64,000 nucleotides of DNA from Bradyrhizobium diazoefficiens USDA 110 (GTDB lineage: Bacteria > Pseudomonadota > Alphaproteobacteria > Rhizobiales > Xanthobacteraceae). Of the stretch, positions 52,461-61,088 are shown piece after piece. The stretch is from contig NC_004463.1 in NCBI RefSeq assembly GCF_000011365.1, forward strand, positions 3,520,001 to 3,584,000, read 5' to 3'. Both the position numbers and the translations under genes were made by a program. Every line of letters begins with the position of its first letter. The first letter of the stretch is position 1. Below the pieces are notes generated by a model. That model ran no database searches, was not told where the DNA came from, and saw only the letters and a list, made by a program, of their open reading frames with translations.

Positions 52461-53957
52461 ATGTTCAGGAAACTATCCATCGTCGCACTCACTGCCGCGT
52501 TTGTCGCGGCGCCGCTGCCGGTGCTGGCACAAAGCAAGAAGGACAGCGTCGTCATGGCGATGGCGCTGGAGCCGCCGGGGCTCGATCCCACCAACGCGGC
52601 CGCTGCCGCGATCGCCGAAGTCGCGCTCTACAACATCTATGAGACCCTAACCAAGATCAACGAGGACGGCACCACCTCGCCGCTGCTGGCGGAGAGCTGG
52701 ACCGCTTCGCCCGACCTGAAGACCTACACCTTCAAGCTGCGCAAGGGCGTCAAGTTCCACAATGGCGAGCCGTTCGACTCCGCGGCGGTGAAGTTCTCGT
52801 TCGAGCGCAACGCGGTGCCCACCAGCACCAACAAGGACAAGAGCCTGTTCCAGAGCTTCGAGTCTGTCGCCGCGCCCGACGCCGACACGGTCGTGATCAC
52901 CCTGAAGAATTCCGAGCCGAACCTGCCGTTCCTGCTGGGGCAGGCAAGCGGCTCGATCGTCGAGCCGAAGAGCGCGCCGACCAACGTCACGCAGCCGGTC
53001 GGCACCGGGCCGTATCAGCTCGGCGCCTGGGCCAAGGGTTCCTCGATGACCCTGACCAAATGGGCCGACTATCGCAACGCCGCGGCGATCAAGCTCTCGA
53101 AGGTGACGATCCGCTTCATCTCCGATCCGTCGGCGCAGACCGCGGCGCTGCTCTCCGGCGACGTCGATGCCTTCCCGCGCGTCGCGGCCCAGCGCACCAT
53201 CGCCCAGTTCAAGGCCGATCCGCGTTTCACGGTTCTGGTCGGCGGCTCCAAGGCCAAGACCATCGTCGCGATCAACGAGCGCAAGAAGCCGCTCGATGAC
53301 GTCCGCGTCCGCCGCGCCATCCTCGCCGCGATCGACCGCAAGGCCATGATCGACGGTGCCGTCGACGGCTTCGGCACGCCGATCGGCAGCTTCTACGTGC
53401 CGGGATCGCTCGGCTATGTCGACACGACAGGCATCAACCCCTACGATCCCGAGAAGGCCAAGAAGCTGCTCGCCGAAGCCGGCGTCACCACACCGCTCGA
53501 ACTGTCGCTGAAGCTGCCGCCGCCATCCTATGCGCGGCAGGGCGGCGAGATCGTCGCAGCCCAGCTCGCCAAGGTCGGCATCATCGCCAAGATCGAGAAC
53601 GTCGAATGGGCGCAGTGGCTGTCGCAGGTATTCGCCGGCAATGGTCCGCACAATTTCGACCTCACCATCGTCAGCCATGTCGAGCCGTTCGACCTCGTCA
53701 AGATCACCGAGCCGGACTACTATCTCGGCTACAACAACGAGGCGTTCAACGCGCTCTACAAGCAGATCGTCTCCACGCCCGACGAGGCCGCCCGTGCAAA
53801 ACTGCTCGGCGACGCCCAGCGCATGCTGGCCACCGACGCCGTCTCCGCCTACATGTACCAGCCGCAGCTCATCACCATCACAGCCAAGAAGCTGAAGGGC
53901 GTCTGGAAGGACGTCCCGCAATACGAGAACGATTTCTCGACCTGGTATTGGGAGTAG
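52461..53957 (+). CDS. Peptide/amide ABC transporter substrate-binding protein (SBP_bac_5 family)
   Basis: 498 aa. Sec signal to about residue 23 (LPVLAQ). Family text: EPPGLDPTNAAAAAIAEVAL, YTFKLRKGVKFHNGEPF, VGTGPYQLGAWAKGSSMTL, INERKKPLDDVRVRRAILAA, YDPEKAKKLLAEAG. Start ATG after AGGGGAG. Class ligands include peptides, opines, glutathione and amides; the amidase upstream suggests an amide-bearing compound. A decayed partial copy lies at 55508-55664. Confidence 0.93.
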   Translation: MFRKLSIVALTAAFVAAPLPVLAQSKKDSVVMAMALEPPGLDPTNAAAAAIAEVALYNIYETLTKINEDGTTSPLLAESWTASPDLKTYTFKLRKGVKFHNGEPFDSAAVKFSFERNAVPTSTNKDKSLFQSFESVAAPDADTVVITLKNSEPNLPFLLGQASGSIVEPKSAPTNVTQPVGTGPYQLGAWAKGSSMTLTKWADYRNAAAIKLSKVTIRFISDPSAQTAALLSGDVDAFPRVAAQRTIAQFKADPRFTVLVGGSKAKTIVAINERKKPLDDVRVRRAILAAIDRKAMIDGAVDGFGTPIGSFYVPGSLGYVDTTGINPYDPEKAKKLLAEAGVTTPLELSLKLPPPSYARQGGEIVAAQLAKVGIIAKIENVEWAQWLSQVFAGNGPHNFDLTIVSHVEPFDLVKITEPDYYLGYNNEAFNALYKQIVSTPDEAARAKLLGDAQRMLATDAVSAYMYQPQLITITAKKLKGVWKDVPQYENDFSTWYWE

Positions 53958-54312
53958 GGGGCCCTCGTCGTTCGAGGCGCGCGCCGCCCGTTGCAGTGCC
54001 CTCTCCCCTTGCGGGAGAGGGCGGCGACGCCGGTAGACACTGACTCGCAAGGTGAGGGGTCTGTCTCCGCACACGAATCTCGCGAGATGAATTCGCGGAG
54101 AGCGCGATTTTAAGCCGACCATCCGGTGGCGGTCTCTAGAGCCCTGGCCTCAGCCCACGGCGCGCCGATCCAGACATCGCGCTCGTTAAGGAACTGGTTA
54201 CCCGTCACTGTCACCATTTGCATATAGCTCGTCGCCATGCGCGGCAGCGTATTCTAAGAACGGTTGGATATTTCGACACGCCCGGTTGGCGGTCTCTTTC
54301 AGGAGAGGCCCA
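53958..54312. other. Gene-free stretch after the peptide-binding-protein gene
   Basis: 355 bases. The first part holds a palindromic repeat (53999-54070). From 54090 to 54300 the base composition is mixed, with no reading frame that looks coding; the last bases give the AGGAGAGG ribosome site of the small gene at 54313. Confidence 0.5.
53999..54070 (+). repeat. Intergenic repeat, left copy bracketing the small-protein island
   Basis: Begins CCCTCTCCCCTTGCGGGAGA and ends GGTGAGGGGTCTGTCTCCGC, with GGCGACGCCGGTAGAC in between. Nearly the same text, same orientation, stands at 56426-56502. Related to the CTCTCCCCGCAAG family. Confidence 0.7.
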
Positions 54313-54447
54313 ATGTTTAAGGGCTTTACGGTGGCAGTTGTGGCGCTGATTAGCACAGCGCAAGTGGATCGATACCTAACCAACGGTCGGTACACCGACG
54401 CGGCCATGGCCATGCTGCGGCAGATCAGGCACGCGTTTGGGTTTTGA
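54313..54447 (+). CDS. Small conserved-type protein, unknown function
   Basis: 44 aa: MFKGFTVAVVALISTAQVDR, then YLTNGRYTDAAMAMLRQIRH and AFGF. A perfect AGGAGAGG ribosome site lies four bases before the ATG. A short hydrophobic N-terminus is followed by an amphipathic helix. The pattern of a hydrophobic start, a GRYTDA motif and an LRQI helix is one I associate with short proteins of Bradyrhizobium, from general knowledge and not checked. No function known. Confidence 0.7.
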   Translation: MFKGFTVAVVALISTAQVDRYLTNGRYTDAAMAMLRQIRHAFGF

Positions 54448-54479
54448 GATACCCTTGGGGACAATTTTTAGGTGCTTTG

Positions 54480-54689
54480 ATGGAAGGCATCTTGTGGACT
54501 GATCTCGACGCGGATGAGCAACGCGCCCTTGCGACCTTGGGAGCCGGACTTTCTATCGAGCTGTGTGACCCCGTTGCTCTCCTGACTTTAAGGCGGCTCG
54601 GTCTGATCGTAGGCTCTCATTTGACGGCTGCTGCGCACGAGTTGCGGAGGGGCGTTGTTCTGGACGAACTCAGGCGCGTGATTGCATGA
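54480..54689 (+). CDS. Small hypothetical protein
   Basis: 69 aa starting MEGILWTDLDADEQRALATL. Mostly helical, with a possible small winged-helix-like pattern in DPVALLTLRRLGLIVGSHLT, reminiscent of short transcription-regulator fragments. The ATG at 54480 is favoured over an in-frame TTG at 54444 that overlaps the previous gene. Composition fits coding. Function unknown. Confidence 0.55.
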   Translation: MEGILWTDLDADEQRALATLGAGLSIELCDPVALLTLRRLGLIVGSHLTAAAHELRRGVVLDELRRVIA

Positions 54690-54778
54690 TGTAACCAAGC
54701 GCACGGCCGCGAACAGGCAGTCGAAAGTCCTCGCCCGCGATAAGCGGTATGCAGGATCGCTTAGGTCGTTAGTATCGG

Positions 54779-55162
54779 TCAGTCATGCCCTGTGTTTGAG
54801 CTGGAGATGATCCTGGCACGCCATCGCTCTTCAAAAGTGTCAGAGCCCTCTTTCAGTGCCAACGCTCGTGCATCCAGGGGATTGCCGGGCTTGCTAGCTA
54901 TGACAATGCCTGTCGCTTCTCCGCGAGCACCGAGTTGGGGGGACCGCTCCATAGGCCATTCCAGCAATGCTTTCGACAGCATGGGCTTACCCGCGTACCA
55001 GCATTTTTGTCCGTCAATGAGACGATAAGACCACCATTGCCCTTGCGGATTTGGCGGCATTGCGGTCCTGCATTGTTGCTTGGCATGCACGCTAGTCATT
55101 TCGAGCAATGAGAGCGCAGCAATGCAAACGGTTAAAGCAAACGATTGAAGGGGTTTGCTCAT
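54779..55162 (-). CDS. Small exported hypothetical protein
   Basis: 127 aa with a Sec signal (residues 1-28, ending VHAK) and a mature part containing WWSYRLIDGQKCWYAGKPML and two to three cysteines, so probably periplasmic with a disulfide. Start ATG at 55162, 8 bases after the stop of the minus-strand gene at 55171-55344, so the two form a pair. Function unknown; the YRLIDGQKCWY motif recurs in small exported proteins of Bradyrhizobium to my knowledge (unchecked). Confidence 0.7.
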   Translation of the reverse strand: MSKPLQSFALTVCIAALSLLEMTSVHAKQQCRTAMPPNPQGQWWSYRLIDGQKCWYAGKPMLSKALLEWPMERSPQLGARGEATGIVIASKPGNPLDARALALKEGSDTFEERWRARIISSSNTGHD

Positions 55163-55170
55163 GGACGCGC

Positions 55171-55344
55171 TCAATTGCCCTGTTGCTGCAATCGACTTAC
55201 GGCAACGATCAAGGCAGGCCGTTCGAGGACTTCCACCAACTTTTCAAGGATAAGCGCATTATCCTTGGGGCAGGGCTGAAGGTATTCTTCCAGTATGAGT
55301 TGCGCGTCGCTAATCGCTTCCAGGGCTAATTGCTGATCAGTCAT
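55171..55344 (-). CDS. Small hypothetical protein upstream of the exported protein
   Basis: 57 aa: begins MTDQQLALEAISDAQLILEE and ends SRLQQQGN. Highly helical and acidic, with one cysteine (LQPCPKD). Plus-strand reading of the same bases gives a less protein-like frame. It is translated just ahead of the exported protein. The sequence GCAACTAATTG lies 15 bases upstream of its start. Function unknown. Confidence 0.6.
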   Translation of the reverse strand: MTDQQLALEAISDAQLILEEYLQPCPKDNALILEKLVEVLERPALIVAVSRLQQQGN

Positions 55345-55507
55345 CACTGCTTACTCATCAATTAGTTGCGCCAGGAAAGCGAGCGGAGAGAGAAATCAAG
55401 TCAGCTTTGAGGAATATCCCCGCTCTTCTTTTCACTTTTTATTTCAAGTTCTCGGCTTCCCGCTGTTTGTCTCGATGTCGTCGGGGTCAATGTTGCGCAA
55501 ATAGTCC

Positions 55508-55664
55508 CCGTACCAGCTCGGCGCTTGGGCCAAGGGCTCCTCGATCACGCTCAACAATGGGCCGACCACCGCAACGCCTCGGCGATCAAGCTGTCGAAGG
55601 TGACGATCCGCTTCATCTCCGATCCGGTCGCTCAGGCCGCACCGCTGCGTTGCCATCAACGAGC
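55508..55664 (+). pseudogene. Decayed fragment of the peptide/amide-binding-protein gene
   Basis: Bases 55508-55649 match 53010-53152 of the intact gene at about 85 percent by eye, including the whole of GTGACGATCCGCTTCATCTC. A missing base at the codon pair for TKW shifts the frame, and after CCGCTG the text jumps to GCCATCAACGAGCG, matching about 53267-53280, so about 110 bases are deleted. No start or complete domain remains. It is a dead partial duplication or remnant of a paralogue. Confidence 0.85.
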
Positions 55665-55793
55665 GGCCTGTATCTCAATTCCCACACTTGCGAGCAAAAG
55701 AGATCCGTTTGTCGCGTTTCGAACAGACGGAAAAAGCCCGGTCCGTTCCAATTCCCCAACGATTGAAAACAGTCATCGGTTGGGGGAGACGAA

Positions 55794-56030
55794 ATGGAAC
55801 GTTCCCTGTTAATTGAGCTGGCGCGCGACAAGTATGTCGAGCGTTGCAAGCAACGGGCCTTCGATCATCTGGACCGAGGCGATCTCAAGAACGCGGTCGC
55901 CTCGTTCGTCGGCAATATGAACGCGCGTCCCGATTGCGAACTGCCATCCTACTTGGCAACGCTTGGCGCTTTGCTGCTGACGGCGAACGATGCGTTCGGC
56001 TGGAGAGCGCTGATTGAAGGATTGAGGTGA
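55794..56030 (+). CDS. Small hypothetical protein
   Basis: 78 aa: MERSLLIELARDKYVERCKQ, later AFDHLDRGDLKNAVASFVGN and ELPSYLATLGALLLTAND, ending WRALIEGLR. Helical, with the look of a short TPR-like unit (DRGDLKNAVASF). Good ribosome site GGGGGAGACGAA. Homologous-looking short proteins occur in Bradyrhizobium (general knowledge, unchecked). Function unknown. Confidence 0.7.
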   Translation: MERSLLIELARDKYVERCKQRAFDHLDRGDLKNAVASFVGNMNARPDCELPSYLATLGALLLTANDAFGWRALIEGLR

Positions 56031-56065
56031 TGATCCGATAAACGCGGGCGTTGGGAGGTGTGGGG

Positions 56066-56296
56066 ATGGCTCACTACAGGGCTTACCTTTTGGATCAGCA
56101 CCGTCACGTGATAAGCGTAGCCAAATTGCAGTGTGCCGACGAGCAGGAAGCACGAGAACGTGCTGCGCAACTGGTTGACGTCAACGACGTCGAGCTATGG
56201 CAACTCGATCGCCGTATTGCGGTCTTTGAGGTCCCCGCAAGCCGAACCTCGCAGGCGGCGAGAAGGGAAAAGCCGCAGCGCCCCAGGGACAAATGA
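56066..56296 (+). CDS. Small hypothetical protein
   Basis: 76 aa: MAHYRAYLLDQHRHVISVAK, then CADEQEARERAAQLVDVNDV and ELWQLDRRIAVFEV, with a basic tail. The pattern of an MxxYRAYxLDxxGH start and ELWQxxRxI end is familiar from short alphaproteobacterial proteins of unknown function. The ATG at 56066 is chosen as the start of this conserved pattern. Follows the previous gene by 35 bases. Confidence 0.68.
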   Translation: MAHYRAYLLDQHRHVISVAKLQCADEQEARERAAQLVDVNDVELWQLDRRIAVFEVPASRTSQAARREKPQRPRDK

Positions 56297-56653
56297 AGCA
56301 GCCTGTCAGTACGCGAATTCTTCAGCGCATTGATGGGGTAGCTTGGCTTTGCGGATTTTCCGATGTTGGCAATATACCCCTGTTTTGCCCGACGGGTCAA
56401 ACCGCGGCGATGACCGTTGCGGTGCCGTCTCCCCTCGCGGGAGAGGGCAGCGACTCCGGTGGACGCAGACTCACTCGGGTGAGGGGTCTGTCTCCGCGGA
56501 TGCACCTCTCTCAGTCCTAAGCAGCTCTATCCGCGTAAGCCATTGATCTCGCTATCCCCGGCTACTGTGCATGGGGTTGTTTTCGAGTTCTATTTTGACA
56601 GGGGTGGAGGCCGACACGCGAGGTCGTCGTGCCGGGCTCCCGGCCCGCATCCG
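56297..56653. other. Gene-free stretch at the right end of the small-protein island
   Basis: 357 bases. Contains the right copy of the island-bracketing repeat (56426-56502). The remaining 150 bases before the end of the HyuA-like gene show no plausible gene and no clear terminator. Confidence 0.5.
56426..56502 (+). repeat. Intergenic repeat, right copy bracketing the small-protein island
   Basis: CGTCTCCCCTCGCGGGAGAG at the left and GGTGAGGGGTCTGTCTCCGC at the right, in the same orientation as 53999-54070. The 17 bases GTGAGGGGTCTGTCTCC near the right end are identical in both. Confidence 0.7.
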
Positions 56654-58207
56654 CTACGCCGCCGCCGGCAGATCCGGATCGGCGATCGCGCCGGCGACAC
56701 GGACACGCACGCGCAGCGCGTTGCCGGGCAGATAGGCGATCGGCATGTCCTCGACATCAACGGTCTTGAGGCTGTCGCGCGCTGCTCCCGCCTGCACCGC
56801 ACGGTCGGCCGCGATATCGCGCGCGGCGGCGATCGCGTCCTCGCGGGTGAGATCGCGGAACACCTGGTCGGCCTCGCCGCTGACCTGTGCGATCGCGGCA
56901 CCGACCGCGTTGGCGCAGTCGCCATGCGGCACGCGCACGATCTCGGAGATGCCGGGCAGGCGATCCGGCACCAGGAAGGCGCCGCCGCCGACCGCGAGCA
57001 GCGGCACGTCGCCGGCTTCGGTCTTCATGCGGTCGATGTCCTCCTCGAGCTTGCGCCAGGCGTCGCGCAGCGCGGCATCGATCAGGCGTTTCGGCAGCCT
57101 GGCGACGCGCGAGCGGTCGCCGATGTCGATCAGACCTGCGGCCACCGCAATGTCGGTGGAGGTGAGGCGCGAGCCGCCGAACACCAGCGCATCCGTCGTC
57201 AGGCGATAGCCGACGCTGAGCGGGCCGACGCGGACCGGATCCTCGTCGACATGACTGCCGCCGCCGAGCCCGATCGAGAGCAGGTCTGGCATCCGGAACA
57301 GCGTGCGCACGCCGCCGACCTCGACCACGGCATTCGCCTCGCGCGGGAAGCCGTGACGCAGCTGGCCGATGTCGCTGGTGGTGCCGCCGACATCGACGAC
57401 CATGGCGTCGTCGAGGCCAGAGAGGTGGGCGGCGCCGCGCATGGAATTGGTGGCGCCGGAGGCAAAGCTCATCACCGGGAAGGCGGTGGCGATCTCGGCC
57501 TGCATCACCGTGCCGTCGTTCTGGGTCAGGAACAGCGGCGCGTCGATGCCGCTGTCGGCGATCGCCTTGCGGAAGGCCGCAACCGTGGTGACCGCGAGGT
57601 CGTGCAGGGAGGCGTTGAGCAGCGCGGCATTCTCGCGTTCGAGCAGGCCGATGCGGCCGAGATCGTGCGACAGCGTCACCGCGACGTCAGGACAGATCTC
57701 CGCGAGGATTTCGCGCGCGGTGGTTTCGCAGGAGGGATCGAGCGGGGAGAAGCTCGAGCACACCGCGACCGAGCGCAGACCCTTGTCCCTGATTTTTCGC
57801 GCGGCCTCCTTCAGCCCGGCGGTGTCGAGCGGCATGAACGGGCGGCCGTCGTAATCGTGGCCGCCCTCCAGCATGAAGATCTCGCCGTTGACGAGGCTGG
57901 CCAGATCCGTCGGCCAGTCGCAGAACGGCGGCAGCGAGGCGCTTGCCGGCATGCCGATGCGGATCGCGCCGATCTTCTGCACATGGCGGCGCTGTACCAC
58001 TGCATTGATGAAGTGCGTGGTGCCGATCACGACCGCATCGACCTTCACCGCGGCGGCGGGCTCGGCGCGCAGCGCCTTGAGGGCGTCGAGGATGCCCGAG
58101 GTCACGTCGGCGGTGGTCGGACGCTTGACGAAATGGACGACCTTCTCGTCGACGATCAGCACGGCGTCCGTGTTGGTGCCGCCGACATCGATGCCAATAC
58201 GCTTCAT
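56654..58207 (-). CDS. Hydantoinase/oxoprolinase A-like protein
   Basis: 517 aa. N-terminal ASKHA-type phosphate motif MKRIGIDVGGTNTDAVLIV and a second, VVDVGGTTSDIG, near residue 270, both hallmarks of HyuA. At 517 aa it is shorter than N-methylhydantoinase A (about 690), the size seen in stand-alone HyuA-like proteins that pair with DUF917 proteins. Expected activity: ATP-dependent opening of a cyclic amide or activation of a small carbonyl compound; substrate unknown. No HyuB partner is visible. Last gene of the minus-strand operon, 6 bases after the DUF917 gene. Confidence 0.88.
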   Translation of the reverse strand: MKRIGIDVGGTNTDAVLIVDEKVVHFVKRPTTADVTSGILDALKALRAEPAAAVKVDAVVIGTTHFINAVVQRRHVQKIGAIRIGMPASASLPPFCDWPTDLASLVNGEIFMLEGGHDYDGRPFMPLDTAGLKEAARKIRDKGLRSVAVCSSFSPLDPSCETTAREILAEICPDVAVTLSHDLGRIGLLERENAALLNASLHDLAVTTVAAFRKAIADSGIDAPLFLTQNDGTVMQAEIATAFPVMSFASGATNSMRGAAHLSGLDDAMVVDVGGTTSDIGQLRHGFPREANAVVEVGGVRTLFRMPDLLSIGLGGGSHVDEDPVRVGPLSVGYRLTTDALVFGGSRLTSTDIAVAAGLIDIGDRSRVARLPKRLIDAALRDAWRKLEEDIDRMKTEAGDVPLLAVGGGAFLVPDRLPGISEIVRVPHGDCANAVGAAIAQVSGEADQVFRDLTREDAIAAARDIAADRAVQAGAARDSLKTVDVEDMPIAYLPGNALRVRVRVAGAIADPDLPAAA

Positions 58208-58213
58208 GGGATC

Positions 58214-59320
58214 TTAAGCTCCTGCCTCAGCGGGCGCGAAGAGGGAACGGTAGTCGAGGTCGTAGCCGAAGGCGCGCGGGCCGACGAATTCGAGACCCCG
58301 GGGACTCGTCAGCACGGCCGGCGCCGGCAGCGCCACGACGGTGACGCGCTGGCCATAGCGCACCGTTTCGGTGCCGACGCCGTGGCCGTTGACGCTGTCG
58401 AGCACGCAGATCAGATCGGGCGATGTCGCGATCGCTTCCTCGCCGCGCCAGGCCACGATCCATTCGTTCTGGAACGAGAGTGTTAGCTTTGTGCCGCGAT
58501 CCGCGTCGCTGCCGTCGACCATGGCCGAACCGCGCAAGAATCCTTCCGTCGTGCGCCGGGCGACGTCGACGATCTTGCCGGTGAAGAGTTTCTTGCCGCC
58601 TTCGGTCGAAAGCAGCGCGGCGATCGGATCCTCGTGACGACGATTTGCCTCCTGCACGGCGCGACCGATGCGGATCGCCTTGGTGGTCGTGAAGTGGATG
58701 CCCCAGTCCTTCACCTCGCGTCCGGTGCGCGGCGCCTTGCTGGTGGAGGCGATCGAGCCCATCTCGACGCAGATCTTGCGGCTCGCCCGCTCCATCCACT
58801 TCCAGCTCGGCACCTTGGTGACGACGGCCTCGATGCCGCGGGGATCGTAGAGGGTGCAGGGATAGGGACGCAGGTCCCCGATCGCGACCGAGGTCATCTG
58901 CGCCTCGGGGAAGGCGCGGCCCATGCAGTCGGCGTCGACCACGGGAATGCCGAGATGCGCGGCCGCCATCAGCGCCTGCACGCCGTTGCCGCCGCCGATC
59001 TCGACCGACATCACGGCGCGGAACTTGATGCCATTGATCTCTTCCTGCATCCGCACGGCGCGCGCGATGTTGCGGCTGTCCGCGAGGCGCTCCTGTCCGA
59101 CCAGCGGCGCGCCCATGTTGGAGACCACCGCGACCCAGTCCTCGTCGTCGAGATCGAGCGGCGACATCAACTGCACACGATGGCCTTCGGCGTAGAGTCG
59201 GCGCAGATTGAGCAGGCCGAGATAAGGGCTGCCGCCGCCGCCGGTGCCGAGAATCCAGGCGCCGACCGCGAGCGCCTCGATCTCCTCGAGGCTGATCGTC
59301 TTCAATTCCACCTTGCTCAC
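58214..59320 (-). CDS. DUF917 family protein
   Basis: 368 aa. N-terminal EEIEALAVGAWILGTGGGGS is the typical DUF917 start, followed by AVVSNMGAPLVGQERL and ADCMGRAFPEAQMTS near residue 145. DUF917 proteins often sit next to or are fused with HyuA-like proteins and have no settled function; a role as partner subunit in cyclic-amide hydrolysis is suspected. GTG start overlaps the AroM stop (GTGA). Confidence 0.88.
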   Translation of the reverse strand: MSKVELKTISLEEIEALAVGAWILGTGGGGSPYLGLLNLRRLYAEGHRVQLMSPLDLDDEDWVAVVSNMGAPLVGQERLADSRNIARAVRMQEEINGIKFRAVMSVEIGGGNGVQALMAAAHLGIPVVDADCMGRAFPEAQMTSVAIGDLRPYPCTLYDPRGIEAVVTKVPSWKWMERASRKICVEMGSIASTSKAPRTGREVKDWGIHFTTTKAIRIGRAVQEANRRHEDPIAALLSTEGGKKLFTGKIVDVARRTTEGFLRGSAMVDGSDADRGTKLTLSFQNEWIVAWRGEEAIATSPDLICVLDSVNGHGVGTETVRYGQRVTVVALPAPAVLTSPRGLEFVGPRAFGYDLDYRSLFAPAEAGA

Positions 59321-60003
59321 GACACCAGCTCCTCGACGATGCGGGCCGCGGCGGCAATGCCGAGGATCGCGGGACCCGGATAGGCCGTGCGCACGCGCGC
59401 CTTGTTGGCGCTGGTGTAGCTGATGCAATCCATCACCACGAGATCGGGCTCGAGGTCCGCCATCGTGCGTGCGGCTTCGTCGACGACGGCGTCGCTCGAA
59501 CCGGGACGCAGCGTGATGCCGACGACCTCGACGCCGTCGCGCTGCCATTTCTTGTCGATCAGTACGGTCTGCTCGGGCAGCGGCGAGAACACGCCGAGCC
59601 GGCCTTTCGGCAGCACGGCCTCGACGAGATTGTGCAGGATGGCCGAGGGCAGGATGACGAGGCCATCCGCCGCGAGGTTGGGAAACTTGCCGGTGCAGGC
59701 CATCAGCGTCACGCCGACGCCCTCGTGCTTGAAGCGGGTGATCTGCTGGCTTGCGCGGCGCTCGACTTCCTTCTTGCTGATCGTGACGCCGTCGCCGTTC
59801 GGCAGCAGCGTGAACAGCGTGTCGTAGCCGTCCATCGGCGGGATGGCGTCGATCTCCGCGCGGCTCATGCCGTCGAGCGCGCCGCGCAGCTCGATCTCGA
59901 TGCCCGGCGACAGCACGGCAGCGATCTCGGAGGCGACGGTGGGGCGCGGGCTCTGGCCGATCACGACCACCCCGATGCGCTGGTGCTTCAATGGCATGTT
60001 CAT
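59317..60003 (-). CDS. AroM family protein
   Basis: 228 aa. N-terminus HQRIGVVVIGQSPRPTVASE matches the AroM family. MACTGKFPNL near residue 102 and VVMDCISYTS near 192 provide two cysteines spaced like those of Asp/Glu and hydantoin racemases, whose fold AroM may share. E. coli AroM has no proven function. Its place beside HyuA- and DUF917-like genes suggests a racemase-like step in cyclic-amide breakdown; this is inference. Confidence 0.85.
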   Translation of the reverse strand: MNMPLKHQRIGVVVIGQSPRPTVASEIAAVLSPGIEIELRGALDGMSRAEIDAIPPMDGYDTLFTLLPNGDGVTISKKEVERRASQQITRFKHEGVGVTLMACTGKFPNLAADGLVILPSAILHNLVEAVLPKGRLGVFSPLPEQTVLIDKKWQRDGVEVVGITLRPGSSDAVVDEAARTMADLEPDLVVMDCISYTSANKARVRTAYPGPAILGIAAAARIVEELVS

Positions 60004-60005
60004 GT

Positions 60006-61088
60006 CTAGTCCTTCAAGACGACGAGATCGGCCGGCGTCCAGTCGAGCGTGACACCGTTGCCGGGGACGAACAGGCGGCTCGTGCCTGCATTGGGCTGTT
60101 GCACGAGGACACGATGGCCGCCCTCGAGCGTGATCCGGTAGAGCACCGCGCCGCCGAGGAAGTTGGTATTCTCGACGATGCCATGGGCGGAGCTGCCGGC
60201 TGCGGTGGCGTCAGCGCGCGGCATGAAGCGAATCTTTTCGGGGCGCAGAGCGACCGAGAGAACGCCGGTGCCTTGCGCCTCGGAGGACGGCAGCGCCAGG
60301 ATCAGACCCTTGCCGACGTCGAGCGCCGGGCCGCCCGCGCTCGTCGTGGTGCGCTCGCCACGAAAGATGTTGGTGTCGCCGATGAAGTCGGCGACGAAGC
60401 GCGTCGTCGGCTGGTTGTAGATCTCGGTCGGGGTGCCGACCTGCTCGACACGGCCGCTGTTCATCACGGCGATGCGGTCGGACATCGCCAGCGCCTCCTC
60501 CTGGTCGTGGGTGACGAAGACCAGGGTCAGGCCGAGCTTCTTCTGGAGCTGCTTGAGCTCGAACTGCATCTGCTGACGCAGCTTCTTGTCCAGCGCGCCG
60601 AGCGGCTCGTCGCAGAGCAGGACGCGCGGCGCGATCACGATGGCGCGGGCAAGCGCCACGCGCTGCTGCTGGCCGCCGGAGAGCTGGGCAGGGCGGCGGT
60701 CCTCGAGGCCGGACAGCTCGACCATGGCCAGCGCCGCCTTCACCTTGGCTGCGATGCTCGCCTTGTCGAGCCCGCGCATGCGCAGGCCGAAGGCGACGTT
60801 CTCGGCGACGGTCCGATGCGGGAACAGCGCGTAGTTCTGGAACACCATGCCCATGTCGCGCTTGTGCGCGGGCACATGGGTGATGTCGGCGCCGTCGACG
60901 CGAATCGCGCCCGCGCTCGGGGTTTCGAAGCCGGCGATCATGCGCAGCGTCGTGGTCTTGCCGCAGCCGGACGGGCCGAGCAGGGAGAAGAACTCGCCCT
61001 GCCTGATGTCCATCGCGACCGCGTCCACCGCGCGCACGCCGCCTTCATAGACCTTGCTGACGCTGGCGATCTCGATCGACGCGCTCAT
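60006..61088 (-). CDS. Polyamine-type ABC transporter ATPase (PotA-like)
   Basis: 360 aa. Walker [10 protein letters not shown] near residues 38-46, signature [14 protein letters not shown], Walker [17 protein letters not shown], switch region FVTHDQEEA; a TOBE domain follows at the C-terminus ([13 protein letters not shown]). Start at 61088 overlaps the stop of the binding-protein gene. Ends 2 bases before aroM, so importer and catabolic genes share one transcript. Confidence 0.93.
   Translation of the reverse strand: MSASIEIASVSKVYEGGVRAVDAVAMDIRQGEFFSLLGPSGCGKTTTLRMIAGFETPSAGAIRVDGADITHVPAHKRDMGMVFQNYALFPHRTVAENVAFGLRMRGLDKASIAAKVKAALAMVELSGLEDRRPAQLSGGQQQRVALARAIVIAPRVLLCDEPLGALDKKLRQQMQFELKQLQKKLGLTLVFVTHDQEEALAMSDRIAVMNSGRVEQVGTPTEIYNQPTTRFVADFIGDTNIFRGERTTTSAGGPALDVGKGLILALPSSEAQGTGVLSVALRPEKIRFMPRADATAAGSSAHGIVENTNFLGGAVLYRITLEGGHRVLVQQPNAGTSRLFVPGNGVTLDWTPADLVVLKD

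Noticed and set aside
55108..55329. 73-codon plus-strand open frame
   Set aside because: The minus strand over the same bases encodes a better protein (55171-55344) paired with the exported protein gene.
55525..55812. 95-codon plus-strand open frame as a real gene
   Set aside because: Its recognisable part is the decayed binding-protein fragment; the rest is not protein-like.
56543..58486. 647-codon plus-strand open frame opposite the HyuA-like gene
   Set aside because: The minus-strand protein has two intact ASKHA motifs and family length; the plus-strand text is compositional.
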